Of a stretch of DNA of 64,000 nucleotides, positions 16,075-26,119 are shown one piece after another. The notes below the pieces were generated by a model, which was not told the origin of the DNA, did no database searches, and was given only the letters and a program-made list of their open reading frames with translations. Made by a program: the position numbers and the translations under genes. Position 1 is the stretch's first letter. Each line of letters opens with the position of its first letter. This stretch comes from an uncultured Rhodopila sp. (GTDB taxonomy: Bacteria > Pseudomonadota > Alphaproteobacteria > Acetobacterales > Acetobacteraceae): NCBI RefSeq assembly GCF_903915725.1, contig NZ_CAIWTY010000022.1, positions 1-64,000 on the forward strand, given 5' to 3'.

Positions 16075-17474
16075 GCGGCAGCACCGGCACGGGCAGCCAA
16101 CACCGCCAGGCCGCAAGACGCCAGCCGGGTCGCCGCATCATCCGCCCGACTGGTCAGGATGATCGGCACCGAAGCTCCAACGACCACCCCGGCACCGCCA
16201 GCGCCGGCCATGAAGGTCAATTGCTTGACGAGCATATTTCCGGCCTCGAGATCAGGCGCCAACAGGATATCCGCCCGGCCGGCGACTGGAGAAACGATCG
16301 CCTTTTCGGCGGCGGCTTTCGGACTGATCGCATTGTCAAAAGCGAGGGGGCCGTCCAGCAATCCGCCGGTGATCTGTCCACGATCGGCCATCTTGCACAG
16401 CACCGCCGCATCAAGGGTGGACTGCATGCGGTCGTTTATCGTTTCTGTGGCGGCAAGGATAGCCACGCGCGGCTGCGTGATGCCAAGAACATGTGCCAGG
16501 TCGATCGCGTTCTGAACGATGCCGGCCTTGTCCGCCAGGCTCGGTGCGATATTAATCGCAGCGTCCGTTATCAGCAGCGGGTGCGGGTAATCCGGCACGT
16601 CCATCAGGGAGACGTGGCTGATCCGCCGCGACGTCCGAAGCCCGGTCGCCTCCGCCATCACCGCGTGCATCAGGTCGGAGGTGTGCAGATCCCCCTTCAT
16701 CAGCAATCCTGCCTCGCCGTTGCGGGCAAGCGCCGTCGCGCATGCCGCGGCTTTCGTTGCATCCGGAACGTCGATCAAACGCAGGGCGCCGATATCCACG
16801 CCATCCTGCCTCGCAACCTTCTGGATAGCTGAAGCCGGTCCGATGAGGATCGGAACGATCAGACCGGCCTTCGCCGCGTCCAGGGCCGCCAGCAGGGAAG
16901 CGGTATCGACCGGGTAAACCACCGCAGCCGGTATCGGGACGCCACCGCTGGCACGAGCCAGCATCGCAACGGTCCTGTCATGACGATTGACACGCACCGA
17001 CGGCAGGATCACCCGCCTGATGCGAACCTTCTCCGTCGGCGCGCGGGCGAAGGCGCTGCCGGTGATCACCACCTTTCCGGTCTGGTTGGAGCAGACGCAG
17101 TCCAGGACGACATCGCCCTTCGCAGGCTTCTTCTCCCGCAACGTCACCGTCGAGGTGATGGTATCGCCGATGCTGACGGGATAAGTGAAACGCAGATCCT
17201 GTCCCAGGTAGATCGTTCCGGGTCCCGGCAACCTCGTGCCGAGCGTGGCGGAGATCAGACCGGCGCCCCACATACCCTGAATGATGATATGGTGGAACAT
17301 ATCCGTTGCGGCATAGGCCGGATCGACATGCGCCGGATTGACGTCGCCCGTCACGGTTGCGAACAGATCGATGTCGCGCTGTGTCACTGTGTGCGACAGG
17401 CTCGCACTCTCGCCTATTTTCAGCTCTTCGAAGGTTCGGTTTTCGATAAACAGATCGTCCGGCATCGTCATCAT
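16071..17474 (-). CDS. MaoC (R-enoyl-CoA hydratase)-phosphate acyltransferase fusion (copy 1)
   Basis: Predicted 467-residue bifunctional protein. Residues about 10-145 form a MaoC/PhaJ hot-dog domain (DIDLFATVTGDVNPAHVDPAYA carries the Asp/His pair), and about 165-460 a phosphate acetyl/butyryl transferase (GLLMKGDLHTSDLMHAV, RRISHVSLMD, LLITDAAINIAPSL, DGPLAFDNAISPKAA). It could hydrate enoyl-CoA to R-3-hydroxyacyl-CoA for the adjacent PHA synthase and exchange CoA for phosphate for the adjacent acetate kinase. The ATG at 17474 overlaps the phaC stop by ATGA; internal ATGs at 17471 and 17465 are alternatives, the last with better spacing from AAGG. A paralogue occurs at 45272-46678. Confidence 0.9.
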   Translation of the reverse strand: MMTMPDDLFIENRTFEELKIGESASLSHTVTQRDIDLFATVTGDVNPAHVDPAYAATDMFHHIIIQGMWGAGLISATLGTRLPGPGTIYLGQDLRFTYPVSIGDTITSTVTLREKKPAKGDVVLDCVCSNQTGKVVITGSAFARAPTEKVRIRRVILPSVRVNRHDRTVAMLARASGGVPIPAAVVYPVDTASLLAALDAAKAGLIVPILIGPASAIQKVARQDGVDIGALRLIDVPDATKAAACATALARNGEAGLLMKGDLHTSDLMHAVMAEATGLRTSRRISHVSLMDVPDYPHPLLITDAAINIAPSLADKAGIVQNAIDLAHVLGITQPRVAILAATETINDRMQSTLDAAVLCKMADRGQITGGLLDGPLAFDNAISPKAAAEKAIVSPVAGRADILLAPDLEAGNMLVKQLTFMAGAGGAGVVVGASVPIILTSRADDAATRLASCGLAVLAARAGAAA

Positions 17475-19207
17475 CCTTCGAGCACGTAAGTGCCGGGCGC
17501 CTCGCAGATTGGCTGGAACCCGGGCGCGCCCATCGGTGGCGGATCGACCCGGCCGCTGGAGCGTTTGTCGAGCCATTTGTTCCATTCGACCCACCACGAC
17601 CCGTCCTGCGGCACGGTGTCCTGTTCCCATTCGTCCGGTCCGAAGGTGTGGCCGCCGGCTTCGCGGGCCCGCATGCGGAAGTGGCGATGCGGGTGACCGG
17701 GCTCGCTGACGATGCCGGCGTTGTGGCCGCCGGAGGTCAGCACGAAGGTGAGTTCGCCGTCGTTCAGCAGATTTAGTTTGAACACTGAATGCCAAGGGGC
17801 GATATGATCCCGTTCGGTGCCGACAAGGAACATCGGCAGCTTGATGTCGTCCAGCAGAACGGGACGGCCCGCGACCGGGAAGTGGCCTTCGGCCAGTTCA
17901 TTGCGTAGGTAAAGGCGCCGTAGATACTCGATGTGCATACGTGCCGGCAGACGCGTCCCGTCGGCATCCCAGGCCATCAGGTCGAAGGGCGCCTCGTGTT
18001 CGCCCAACAGGTAACTACGGATGGCATGCGACCAGATGAGGTCATTGGATTGCAGCATCTGGAACGCACCGCCCATTTGGGCGCTGCTCAGGTAACCCTG
18101 GGTTTTCATGATGTCATTGAGAAAGTTGAGCTGATCTTCGGTGATGAACAGTTCCAGCTCGCCGGCTTCGGTAAAATCCGTCTGCGCCGCGAACAGCGAC
18201 ATGCTTGCAAAGCGGTCGTCGTTGTCGCGTGCCATGGCGGCGGCGGCGATTGTGAGAAGTGTTCCGCCGAGGCAATATCCTGTCGCGTGGATTTTCGCAT
18301 CGCCGCAAATCGCCCGCACAGCGTCGATCGCAGCCATGACACCCAGCGTGCGATAGTCATCCATGGTCGTTCCGGCCATGTCGGCGTCCGGGTTACGCCA
18401 GGAGATCGCGAAGACGGTGCGCTCTTGCGCCACCAGCCAGCGGATCAGGGAATTACCCGGCGAGAGGTCCAGGATGTAGTATTTCATGATCCATGCAGGC
18501 ACGATCAGCACCGGCTCGGCCCCGACCTGTGCGGTTGACGGGGCATATTGGATCAGTTCGATCAGCGCATTGCGAAACACGACCTTGCCCGGCGTTGCGG
18601 CAACATCTTTTCCGACGGTAAAACCGCTCGGGGCCGAGCCGCTCTGGTCTCGCAAGTAGTTTCCGATCCCCATCAGAAGGTTTTTGCCGCCGGTGTCACG
18701 GGTCGCGCCAATAACCTCGGGGTTGAGCCAGGGCACATTGGATGGCGAAATCAGGTCGAGCCATTGCCGTGTGGTGAAGGCAACCATGCGCTCATTATGC
18801 GGGCCGACGCCTCCAGGGCTGCGCACCACGCTATCCCACCATTCCTCCCCAAGCAGCACTGCCTGGGTCAGCAGACTATAAGGGCGCTGATGCCAAGCCG
18901 GATTGGCGAAACGATGATCGCCCGGTTGCGGAACAATAGGCTCTTCTTGCCCCATCGCCGCGCGCATCAGCCGGGCCCACTGTGCCATCGCCGTACGCCC
19001 CAGATCGGCTGTCTGGAACGGTGCATTAGCCGCATGGGCGGCCCAATCCAGGCACGCAAGTGCAACAGTGCTAGGCGAACGCCCGCCGGTGAACCGGCTC
19101 TGCCACGCATGCAGCAGCCGATCGAGATCGGCCGGCGTTGTCACACGCGTGGGCCGGACATCGGGGGGCGAAGTAGCCAGACGGATTGGTGTCGTGTTGT
19201 CAGGCAT
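17471..19207 (-). CDS. phaC: Polyhydroxyalkanoate synthase (class I type)
   Basis: Predicted 578-residue PHA synthase polymerising R-3-hydroxyacyl-CoA into storage polyester. The lipase-like box GYCLGG holds the catalytic Cys, with the triad completed by Asp in GTERDHIAPW and His in SGGHNAGIV. The PhaC N-terminal region is present (NPAWHQRPYSLLTQAVLLGEEWW; NPEVIGATRDTGGKNLLMGIGNYLRD). PHA formation is a known electron sink under oxygen limitation. The gene is followed by the MaoC-acyltransferase (ATGA overlap) and preceded 72 bases earlier by a stress protein gene, with a 19-bp element ahead of that. Confidence 0.95.
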   Translation of the reverse strand: MPDNTTPIRLATSPPDVRPTRVTTPADLDRLLHAWQSRFTGGRSPSTVALACLDWAAHAANAPFQTADLGRTAMAQWARLMRAAMGQEEPIVPQPGDHRFANPAWHQRPYSLLTQAVLLGEEWWDSVVRSPGGVGPHNERMVAFTTRQWLDLISPSNVPWLNPEVIGATRDTGGKNLLMGIGNYLRDQSGSAPSGFTVGKDVAATPGKVVFRNALIELIQYAPSTAQVGAEPVLIVPAWIMKYYILDLSPGNSLIRWLVAQERTVFAISWRNPDADMAGTTMDDYRTLGVMAAIDAVRAICGDAKIHATGYCLGGTLLTIAAAAMARDNDDRFASMSLFAAQTDFTEAGELELFITEDQLNFLNDIMKTQGYLSSAQMGGAFQMLQSNDLIWSHAIRSYLLGEHEAPFDLMAWDADGTRLPARMHIEYLRRLYLRNELAEGHFPVAGRPVLLDDIKLPMFLVGTERDHIAPWHSVFKLNLLNDGELTFVLTSGGHNAGIVSEPGHPHRHFRMRAREAGGHTFGPDEWEQDTVPQDGSWWVEWNKWLDKRSSGRVDPPPMGAPGFQPICEAPGTYVLEG

Positions 19208-19278
19208 GGCGTCACGTCCTCGATGACCGGGTGGAACAGCACGCGCATGCCCGGTGACATGCGCGTGCCAAACGTGGA

Positions 19279-19803
19279 TCAGCCGTTCGCGGCGGAATGG
19301 ATTTCAAGCGACTCCGGATTGGTAGTCCCCAGAATGTCCTTAGCACGCGCGACGTCGTCAGGACCGCAATGCGCGATCACAAGGAAGCCGTCGGCTTTGA
19401 TCGCCGTTTCATACTGAAGCACGCTGTCCTTCGGCACGCCGATGCTGTACAGCGCCGCGCCAATCGCACTCAGTCCGCCCGTGAGGACAGCGGTTTCGGC
19501 GCCGGAAAATATAATCGCGGCCAGATAGCCGAGAACGACGACATGTCCGACAATCGGAATGGTCAGGAACAAACCGCCGAAGAACAGCCCCCAAAGTCCG
19601 CCCCAGAAGGCGCCGCGCGTCCCCCAGAACTTGACCCTATCGCCCATGTTGTAGAAGCCGACGACCTTTTCATCGGTGTGGTAGCCCTTGCCGACGACAC
19701 TGAGATTCTTCATCTCGAAGCCGGAGTCGGCAAGTTTTTTGACCGCGGCTTCGGCCGACGGATGGTCTGTAAAGACGGCGACGACTGAATCGGAAATTGC
19801 CAT
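19279..19803 (-). CDS. General stress protein 17M-like membrane protein
   Basis: Predicted 174-residue protein with an N-terminal ferredoxin-like fold (VVAVFTDHPSAEAAVKKLADSGFEMKNLSVVGKGY split across this region), a Gly-rich double hydrophobic middle (GTRGAFWGGLWGLFFGG and IPIVGHVVVLGYLAAIIF), and a C-terminal alpha/beta segment. This architecture matches proteins annotated as general stress protein 17M-like in proteobacteria; biochemical role unknown. Start at 19803 chosen because the longer frame has no support. First gene of the PHA/acetate operon, with a 19-bp element 81-99 bases upstream. Confidence 0.72.
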   Translation of the reverse strand: MAISDSVVAVFTDHPSAEAAVKKLADSGFEMKNLSVVGKGYHTDEKVVGFYNMGDRVKFWGTRGAFWGGLWGLFFGGLFLTIPIVGHVVVLGYLAAIIFSGAETAVLTGGLSAIGAALYSIGVPKDSVLQYETAIKADGFLVIAHCGPDDVARAKDILGTTNPESLEIHSAANG

Positions 19804-19883
19804 GTGATCCTCTTTGCTGACGCAGTAGTGCAGACGCACTGCTTAGCGGACATTCTCATACGCGCCGCCGATCCAGTGGCGAC

Positions 19884-19902
19884 AGGGTCGGAAAATACTC
19901 AC
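19884..19902 (-). promoter_or_regulatory. 19-bp regulatory element (copy 4), PHA/acetate operon
   Basis: Minus-strand GTGAGTATTTTCCGACCCT, aimed at the stress protein start at 19803. A -10-like TATGAG at 19860-19855 is 32 bases from the core. Paired with copy 5 in the divergent 265-base gap. Confidence 0.8.
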
Positions 19903-19993
19903 AGGCCCATCTCGCACGCCGAGCGAACCGGAATGTCAAGCCAGGATTGTCATGAACATTGTGCGTCACAACTGCATCCCCGGCGGCGATGTC

Positions 19994-20012
19994 CTGAGTA
20001 GTTTCCGTGCCT
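19994..20012 (+). promoter_or_regulatory. 19-bp regulatory element (copy 5), PhoU-like/dikinase operon
   Basis: CTGAGTAGTTTCCGTGCCT on the plus strand (A15 replaced by T), 57-75 bases before the start at 20069. No convincing -10 hexamer is visible at the usual distance. Confidence 0.7.
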
Positions 20013-20068
20013 TCTCGCGATGAAGGCTCAGGGCGCAGAGTGACCCGCGCCTTATTCAAGGATCCCAC

Positions 20069-21964
20069 ATGAAGTCGCAAATTCTGGCCGCGATTGGCGA
20101 GCACGGACTACAACCCGCGGCGGCCCTGAACGCCGCACTGGCCGCGAATGACCGGGTAAAATACGCCTTCTCTCTGTTGCAGATGGCGATGTCTCATGCC
20201 GAGGACCCGGAACAGACCGCGCCCACGCTGAAACGGGAGCGTATCGGCTGCGGCATCGACGATCCCGATCTGGACACTGCTGTGGCCGCATCCAGTATGG
20301 ACGGAAAGTCCTGCCATATGCCCGGTGCCGCCCGGGTGGTCGCGCGCATTGCAGAAGACATGCGACTGATGGCGGCGCCGGTGCTCGGCGAAAAGCCAAA
20401 CGGCCTCGCTGCCCGCGTTGACGGGCTGTTGGAGGCGCTGCCGGTCACCAAGGACGATCTGCTCGATCCCGAGGCCACAACCGCAATGATGCAGGCCGGA
20501 CATGGCCATACCGATAGCCTGCACCGTCTGGTGATGGATCTGCACAAGCGGCTGAACGCGATGCAGGCGGCGCTGGCCGAGGAAATTCTCGACGGCGCAG
20601 CGACATACAGCCTGGCCGCAACCGATCGCCCGATGGTCGCGGCATTCATGGCCGGCGTCAATCGGACCGCGAAACTGAAATTTGCCCATCCCGGCCTGGC
20701 CACGACAGCGACGCGCGTCGGAGGACGCCTGGTCATTCAGAACGACATCGGCACGACGGATGCCCATGTCATTGTCATCCATGTGCAGGAGCTCACCGTC
20801 AGTGTCACCTATACCGACGTGCACCCGGAAAGGTTGGCGTTTTTCCAGGATATGCTGAAGCCGCGCGGCGTGACGTGGGACGCTCAACGCACCGCGCTGC
20901 TCGCCGCGGGCGCGCCGTTCTATCTGGCTACCGGGACGGTCAAGGCAGCCGACGAAAGCGACTGCCGGGCCTATCTCGACTTTCTCGGCTCGCGTCTGGT
21001 CTTCCTGATCGACTGGAACCACGCCCGCAAACAATTGCGCCAGTTCCTGCGCGGTCCGGATCGCCTTGTCCTGCTAAGCTGGGCGGCGGAGGCGGGGATC
21101 GGCCATCGCGGCTTTCTGGAGCTTGGCGGCGCGCGGTTGGTCAACCAGGCGATCGAGATGACCGCCGGATCATCGATGCATTTCGGCGACCGGCTGTGCG
21201 ACGTGCTCGGCGATGCGGAGACGCAGGCATTCCTGCGTTTCGTGTTTCAGACAGCGACAGAGGGCCTGTTGCAGGGCACGTCGCATACCCTGATCCATGA
21301 TCGTATCCGCGTGACCCTGGCGACGCATTTCAGCAACGAACAGCGGCAGCTTTTGCAGGTGGCAGCCGATCATGCCGGACTGATATTCGAACTGGCTAAC
21401 CTCGTGCGGGATGGCGTGCAGGCGGAGGCGGACGGTTCAGGCAAGCGGGCAAAACGCGCCCGCGGGTTTGAACATGATGCCGATCAGTTGGTGATAGAGA
21501 CCCGGGAAGCGGTGCGCCGCCGACCCGACTTCGGGGTTTTCCTGAAGCTGCTGGAAGCGGCTGATGACGCGGCGGACGAGTTGGAAGACGCCGTATTTCT
21601 TCTCGATCTCGACACGCTGCAAGGAAAACCATTGGAGGATATGCAGACACTCGCGGACCTCCTGGCGGAGGCCTCGCAGGAATGGATCAAGGCATTGGGT
21701 CACGCCGCCCAGATCGGCCATGCGTCCGGCCGGGCGGAGACCGAGGATTTTCTGGAAGCGGTCGATCGCGTTTCGGCGCTGGAACATCAGGCCGACGATG
21801 CGGAACGTGCGCTGGCAGCATCCGCCATTCAGCATGCCAAGGATTTTCGCCAGTTGCATCTTTTCACGGCCATCGGCGGCAAGTTCGAGGCAGCCGCGGA
21901 TGCGTTGAAGCACGTCAGTCTGCTGCTCCGCGATCATATGCTCGAGGATGTCATCGATGGCTGA
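20069..21964 (+). CDS. Large protein with C-terminal PhoU-like (DUF47) domain
   Basis: Predicted 631-residue cytoplasmic protein. The last 210 or so residues (about 420-631) are helical with paired acidic motifs (FEHDADQLVIETREA, ALEHQADDAERALAASAIQ) typical of DUF47/PhoU-like proteins that bind metal and modulate phosphate uptake. The first 400 residues are unfamiliar; they contain a mixed segment with FLIDWNHARKQLRQFLRGPDRLVLLSWAAEAG. It is the first gene of a five-gene operon with a dikinase fragment-like protein (8-base overlap), an Mg-type P-ATPase, a VIT1/CCC1 protein and PstB. A phosphate/divalent-metal control role is inferred. Confidence 0.6.
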   Translation: MKSQILAAIGEHGLQPAAALNAALAANDRVKYAFSLLQMAMSHAEDPEQTAPTLKRERIGCGIDDPDLDTAVAASSMDGKSCHMPGAARVVARIAEDMRLMAAPVLGEKPNGLAARVDGLLEALPVTKDDLLDPEATTAMMQAGHGHTDSLHRLVMDLHKRLNAMQAALAEEILDGAATYSLAATDRPMVAAFMAGVNRTAKLKFAHPGLATTATRVGGRLVIQNDIGTTDAHVIVIHVQELTVSVTYTDVHPERLAFFQDMLKPRGVTWDAQRTALLAAGAPFYLATGTVKAADESDCRAYLDFLGSRLVFLIDWNHARKQLRQFLRGPDRLVLLSWAAEAGIGHRGFLELGGARLVNQAIEMTAGSSMHFGDRLCDVLGDAETQAFLRFVFQTATEGLLQGTSHTLIHDRIRVTLATHFSNEQRQLLQVAADHAGLIFELANLVRDGVQAEADGSGKRAKRARGFEHDADQLVIETREAVRRRPDFGVFLKLLEAADDAADELEDAVFLLDLDTLQGKPLEDMQTLADLLAEASQEWIKALGHAAQIGHASGRAETEDFLEAVDRVSALEHQADDAERALAASAIQHAKDFRQLHLFTAIGGKFEAAADALKHVSLLLRDHMLEDVIDG

Positions 21965-23555
21965 TCTCTATCCTGTTCTGCCCGGCGTGGCACCGGCAAC
22001 AGGCGGAGCCCGGGAGGTTGGCAACAAAGCCTGGAGCCTAATGCTGATGGCGCAGGCCGGGCTTCCGGTGCCCCCTGCTTTCGTTTTGCCCACGGCGTGG
22101 TGCGGGCGCAATGAACCCGTCCTTTTGCGTAAAACCCTCGCCGACGGGATCGGGCGGCTGGAAAGTACCACCGGGCTTGCATTCGGCGGGGCGCGGCGGC
22201 CGCTGTTGGTGTCGGTTCGTTCCGGCGGAGCCGTGTCGATGCCGGGCATGATGGAGACGGTGCTCGATGTCGGTTTGAATAACGACACGGTTGAAGCGCT
22301 CATACGCCTGACCGGCAATCCTCGTCTTGCCTGGGATAGTTTTCGGCGTTTGGTCCAGTGTTACGCGGAGGTCGTCGCGAACCTGCCGACCGCACCGTTC
22401 GACGCGCTGGTCGCGGCGGCGCTGGTGCAGGGCGAGGCGGAGACCGAGCGGGAACTCGATCATCGCGCGCTGCGGGCATTGACCCTGGCGATGCTGGATT
22501 GCTACCGGACTCTGGCCAAGGCGGCGTTTCCGGCCGATCCACATGAGCAACTTGTCATGGCGGCCGAGGCGGTTTTCCGATCCTGGGATGCGCCCAAGGC
22601 GGCAAGCTACAGGCGGATGAACGGCATCAGCGATGACGCTGGCACAGCGGTCACTGTCCAGACCATGGTTTTTGGCAATGCCGGCGGCGAATCGGGTGCC
22701 GGCGTCGGTTTTACCCGCGACCCTGCCACCGGTGCGCGGACGTTCTATTTCGACTTCCAGTTCAACGGCCAGGGCGAGGACGTCGTCGCGGGCCGCCATA
22801 AACTGCGCGATAATGATCGCTTGCGCATTGTGCTGCCTGCTGTCTGGAAACGGCTAAACGACATCTGCCACGCGCTGGAGGTTCTGTTCGGCGACGCACA
22901 GGATTTCGAGTTCACCGTGCAGTCTGCCGAACTGTTCCTGCTTCAGTCCAGGCGGGCCAAGCGCACGGATTGGGCGGCCGTTACGATCGCGGTGGACATG
23001 GTCCAGGAAGGTGCCTTGACCCCGGCCGAGGGATTGGCACGGCTTGACGGCATTGATCTGGCCGCCGTCGCTCGCACCAGCTTCGTGCAGCCCGTTCCCG
23101 CGACCCTCGCGATGGCTCAGGTTGCGAGCATGGGTGTTGCGAGCGGCGCCGTCGCGCTGGATCCGGACGCGGTCAAGCGGCTGACCGCGGGTGGAACGCC
23201 GGCCATCCTCGTGCGCCGGGATACCGTCACGTCGGATATCGAGGGGATTGCGCTGGCCGTAGGGATACTGACGGGATCAGGCGGGCGAACATCGCATGCG
23301 GCAGTGGTGGCGCGCCAGCTTGGAAAAGTGTGTCTGGTGGCCTGTCCCGGATTGCAGATTGATCTTGCCCGGCGACAATGCGTGATCGGTGGGACGACAT
23401 TGCTGGAAGGCGATTTCGTGTCGCTGGACGGAAATACCGGGGCGGTGCATGCGGGCCGGCTTTCGTTGCTGACCGAGAAACCCGAGCGGGCGCTGGAGAT
23501 CATCGCCGGGTGGCGTCATGCCCATTCATCGAAGAGACAACGAAAGCTTTCGTAA
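21957..23555 (+). CDS. Short pyruvate phosphate dikinase-like protein (no PEP-binding domain)
   Basis: Predicted 532-residue protein matching the first two thirds of pyruvate phosphate dikinase (usual length about 870-900). The ATP-grasp region is recognisable (VSVRSGGAVSMPGMMETVLDVG; GVGFTRDPATGA), and the central phospho-transfer domain has the catalytic His447 in GGRTSHAAVVARQ. The frame ends shortly after, so the PEP/pyruvate TIM-barrel domain is absent, and no separate copy is encoded nearby. It may phosphorylate its His from ATP and pass phosphate to another partner, or act on a protein such as the PhoU-like neighbour. Start at 21957 overlaps the upstream gene by 8 bases; its stop overlaps the next ATG (TAATG). 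Confidence 0.85.
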   Translation: MADLYPVLPGVAPATGGAREVGNKAWSLMLMAQAGLPVPPAFVLPTAWCGRNEPVLLRKTLADGIGRLESTTGLAFGGARRPLLVSVRSGGAVSMPGMMETVLDVGLNNDTVEALIRLTGNPRLAWDSFRRLVQCYAEVVANLPTAPFDALVAAALVQGEAETERELDHRALRALTLAMLDCYRTLAKAAFPADPHEQLVMAAEAVFRSWDAPKAASYRRMNGISDDAGTAVTVQTMVFGNAGGESGAGVGFTRDPATGARTFYFDFQFNGQGEDVVAGRHKLRDNDRLRIVLPAVWKRLNDICHALEVLFGDAQDFEFTVQSAELFLLQSRRAKRTDWAAVTIAVDMVQEGALTPAEGLARLDGIDLAAVARTSFVQPVPATLAMAQVASMGVASGAVALDPDAVKRLTAGGTPAILVRRDTVTSDIEGIALAVGILTGSGGRTSHAAVVARQLGKVCLVACPGLQIDLARRQCVIGGTTLLEGDFVSLDGNTGAVHAGRLSLLTEKPERALEIIAGWRHAHSSKRQRKLS

Positions 23556-26119
23556 TGAACGATCATGCTGCCGCCCTGCGCTCGGACGAACCGGACGCCG
23601 AACAGGTCTGGCAGGAGCCGGCCGATCGGCTTCTGGTGCAGTTGCGGACGAAGCTTGCGGGTTTGGGCGGGGACGAGGCGCGGTCCCGGCTGGAAACGTA
23701 CGGACCCAATGACGCTGCCACTGTCAAGCGGACGCCGCTCTGGCTGCAGTTCCTCGCCCGCTTCGGCAACCCGCTGATCATCATCCTGCTGATCGCCAGC
23801 GGAGTGTCCGCGGCAACCGGCGATATCGCAAGCTTTGTCATCATATTCTGCATAGTGATGCTCAGCATCATATTCGACTTCGTGCAGGAAGTGCGGGCGC
23901 AGAACGCCGTCGAGGCGCTGCGCCGGTCTGTGGCTGTACAGGCGACGGTGCGGCGGGACGGTGCAGTGGTATCGGTTCCGATTCATGAATTGGTTCCTGG
24001 CGATATTGTCGAGCTGATTGCCGGCGACCTGGTTCCCGCCGATTCGCGACTGCTTGTAAGCCGGGATCTGTATGTCAATCAGGCGCTGCTGACGGGTGAG
24101 CCATATCCGGCCGAGAAACGTGTTGCCGATTCGATATCCGCAACGGAAACGCAGGCCAGCGCCTCAAACGCGGTTTTTGCAGGCACTTCCGTGATCAGCG
24201 GCACCGCAACGATCCTGATCTGCCGGACCGGCGGCAGAACGGCGCTCGGCCATCTCGCGACCAGCCTTGCGGAAAAACCTCCTGCCACCGCGTTCACCGT
24301 CGGCATCCGCCGCTTTGGCATACTGATCATGCGCTTCACCGTGCTGATGGTGCTGTTCGTGCTGGTCGTGAACATCGCGTTCCATCGCCCGATGCTGGAA
24401 TCGCTGATGTTCGCGGTCGCGCTTGCCGTAGGACTGACGCCCGAGCTCCTGCCGATGATCGTTACCGTCACGCTGGCCCGTTCGGCGATGCAGATGGCGA
24501 AGCGGAAGGTGATCGTGAAGCGCCTGTCGGCGATACACGACCTTGGCGCCATCGACGTGCTGTGCACCGACAAGACTGGCACGCTGACCGAAGCGGCGAT
24601 CAAGCTGACGCGTGTGATCGATGGTCACGGTGCCGAAAGCCCGCACGCATACTCCTATGCCTATGTCAACAGCCAGTTCGAAAGCGGGATGAAAAGTCCG
24701 CTGGACGATGCGATTCTGGCCGCGCACCCGTTCGACATGTCCGCCTTCAAGAAAATCGACGAGGTACCTTTCGATTTCGAGCGGCGACGGGTTTCGGTCC
24801 TGGTCCAGCATGGCGCGAACCGGCGCCTGATCGTCAAGGGCGCGCCGGAGGATCTGCTGCGGCTGTCAGGGCGATACCAGGATGCCAGCGGCGAGCAGAA
24901 GCCGCTGGACGCTGCCACGCGGGCGGTCTTCCAGGCTACCCTGGACGATCTCGGAGCGCAGGGATTTCGCGCGCTGGGGGTCGCAAGCCATCTGGCGGAC
25001 GCAGGCGCGGAGACCGCGGCGATTGCCGATGAGGCGGACCTGGTTTTTGCCGGCTTCGCGGTGTTCCTTGATCCGCCCAAAGCCAGTGCCGGTGCAACGA
25101 TCCGCTCGATGGCGGAAGCAGGGATCACCGTGAAGGTGCTGACCGGCGACAATGATCTGGTGTCCCGGCACGTCTTCGGCGAAATCGGCGTCCCGGTAAC
25201 GGGCGTGCTGTCCGGCGAAGCGCTGGAGCACATGACCGAGGAGGCGCTGATCGGGCAGGTGGATCGCGTCAACCTGTTCTGCCGGGTCAATCCGCAGCAG
25301 AAACACCGTATTCTGCTGGCTTTGAAGCGGCTGGGTCATGTCGTCGGCTTCATGGGCGACGGCATCAATGACGCGCCCGCGCTGCATGCCGCCGATGTCG
25401 GAATCTCGGTTGACGGAGCGGCTGACGTTGCCCGTGCGGCGGCCGATTTGATCCTGCTGGAACACGATCTTTCGGTGGTGCGAGATGCGGTGACCGCCGG
25501 GCGGGCAACGGTGCAGAACGTATCGAAATATGTGCTGATGGGCGCCAGTTCGAACTTCGGCAACATGTTCAGCATGGCTGGCGCAACGCTGATTTTGCCG
25601 TTCCTGCCGATGCTGCCCATCCAGATCCTGCTGAACAACCTGATTTACAACGTGTCGGAGATCGCGATCCCATTCGATGGCGTCGATGCCGAGGCCGTCG
25701 TCGGACCGGTGAAATGGAACATCCGGCTGATCGAGCGCTTCATGCTGGTGTTCGGGCCGGTCAGCTCGATCTTCGATTTCATCACGTTCTACGCCATGCT
25801 GGCGTTTTTCGGCGCGGGCGAGGCGTTGTTCCAGACCGGCTGGTTCATCGAATCGATGACGACGCAAACTCTGGTGGTTTTTTGCATCCGCACAAGGCGG
25901 CTGTTCTTCCGCAGCATGCCGTGCCGGTTTCTGGTAGCGACGAATCTCGGGGCGGTCGCCCTTGCGGTCGGACTTCCGCTTGTGCCCTGGGGACGGTGGT
26001 TCGGCTTTGTTGCGCCACCGCCGCTGTTCTTCGTGTTCCTGGTCGCGGCGACCCTGGCGTATCTGGGTCTGGTTGAAATCGTAAAAGCGGTGTTCTACCG
26101 CGCGATGGTCGGGCGATGA
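23555..26119 (+). CDS. Mg2+-importing type P-type ATPase (type IIIB, MgtA-like)
   Basis: Predicted 854-residue P-type ATPase. Signatures: LLTGEPYPAEKR actuator loop (TGEP, as in the MgtA/MgtB group), phosphorylation motif CTDKTGTLTEAAI with Asp339, LTGDN, and GFMGDGINDAPALHAADVGISVDGAADVARAAADLILLE, here split for reading, that ends the catalytic unit. The last quarter holds six hydrophobic helices (NLIYNVSEIAIPFDGVD between). Magnesium import is the family role; other divalent ions are possible. TAATG overlap with the dikinase-like gene and ATGA overlap with the VIT1/CCC1 gene show tight coupling. Confidence 0.9.
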   Translation: MNDHAAALRSDEPDAEQVWQEPADRLLVQLRTKLAGLGGDEARSRLETYGPNDAATVKRTPLWLQFLARFGNPLIIILLIASGVSAATGDIASFVIIFCIVMLSIIFDFVQEVRAQNAVEALRRSVAVQATVRRDGAVVSVPIHELVPGDIVELIAGDLVPADSRLLVSRDLYVNQALLTGEPYPAEKRVADSISATETQASASNAVFAGTSVISGTATILICRTGGRTALGHLATSLAEKPPATAFTVGIRRFGILIMRFTVLMVLFVLVVNIAFHRPMLESLMFAVALAVGLTPELLPMIVTVTLARSAMQMAKRKVIVKRLSAIHDLGAIDVLCTDKTGTLTEAAIKLTRVIDGHGAESPHAYSYAYVNSQFESGMKSPLDDAILAAHPFDMSAFKKIDEVPFDFERRRVSVLVQHGANRRLIVKGAPEDLLRLSGRYQDASGEQKPLDAATRAVFQATLDDLGAQGFRALGVASHLADAGAETAAIADEADLVFAGFAVFLDPPKASAGATIRSMAEAGITVKVLTGDNDLVSRHVFGEIGVPVTGVLSGEALEHMTEEALIGQVDRVNLFCRVNPQQKHRILLALKRLGHVVGFMGDGINDAPALHAADVGISVDGAADVARAAADLILLEHDLSVVRDAVTAGRATVQNVSKYVLMGASSNFGNMFSMAGATLILPFLPMLPIQILLNNLIYNVSEIAIPFDGVDAEAVVGPVKWNIRLIERFMLVFGPVSSIFDFITFYAMLAFFGAGEALFQTGWFIESMTTQTLVVFCIRTRRLFFRSMPCRFLVATNLGAVALAVGLPLVPWGRWFGFVAPPPLFFVFLVAATLAYLGLVEIVKAVFYRAMVGR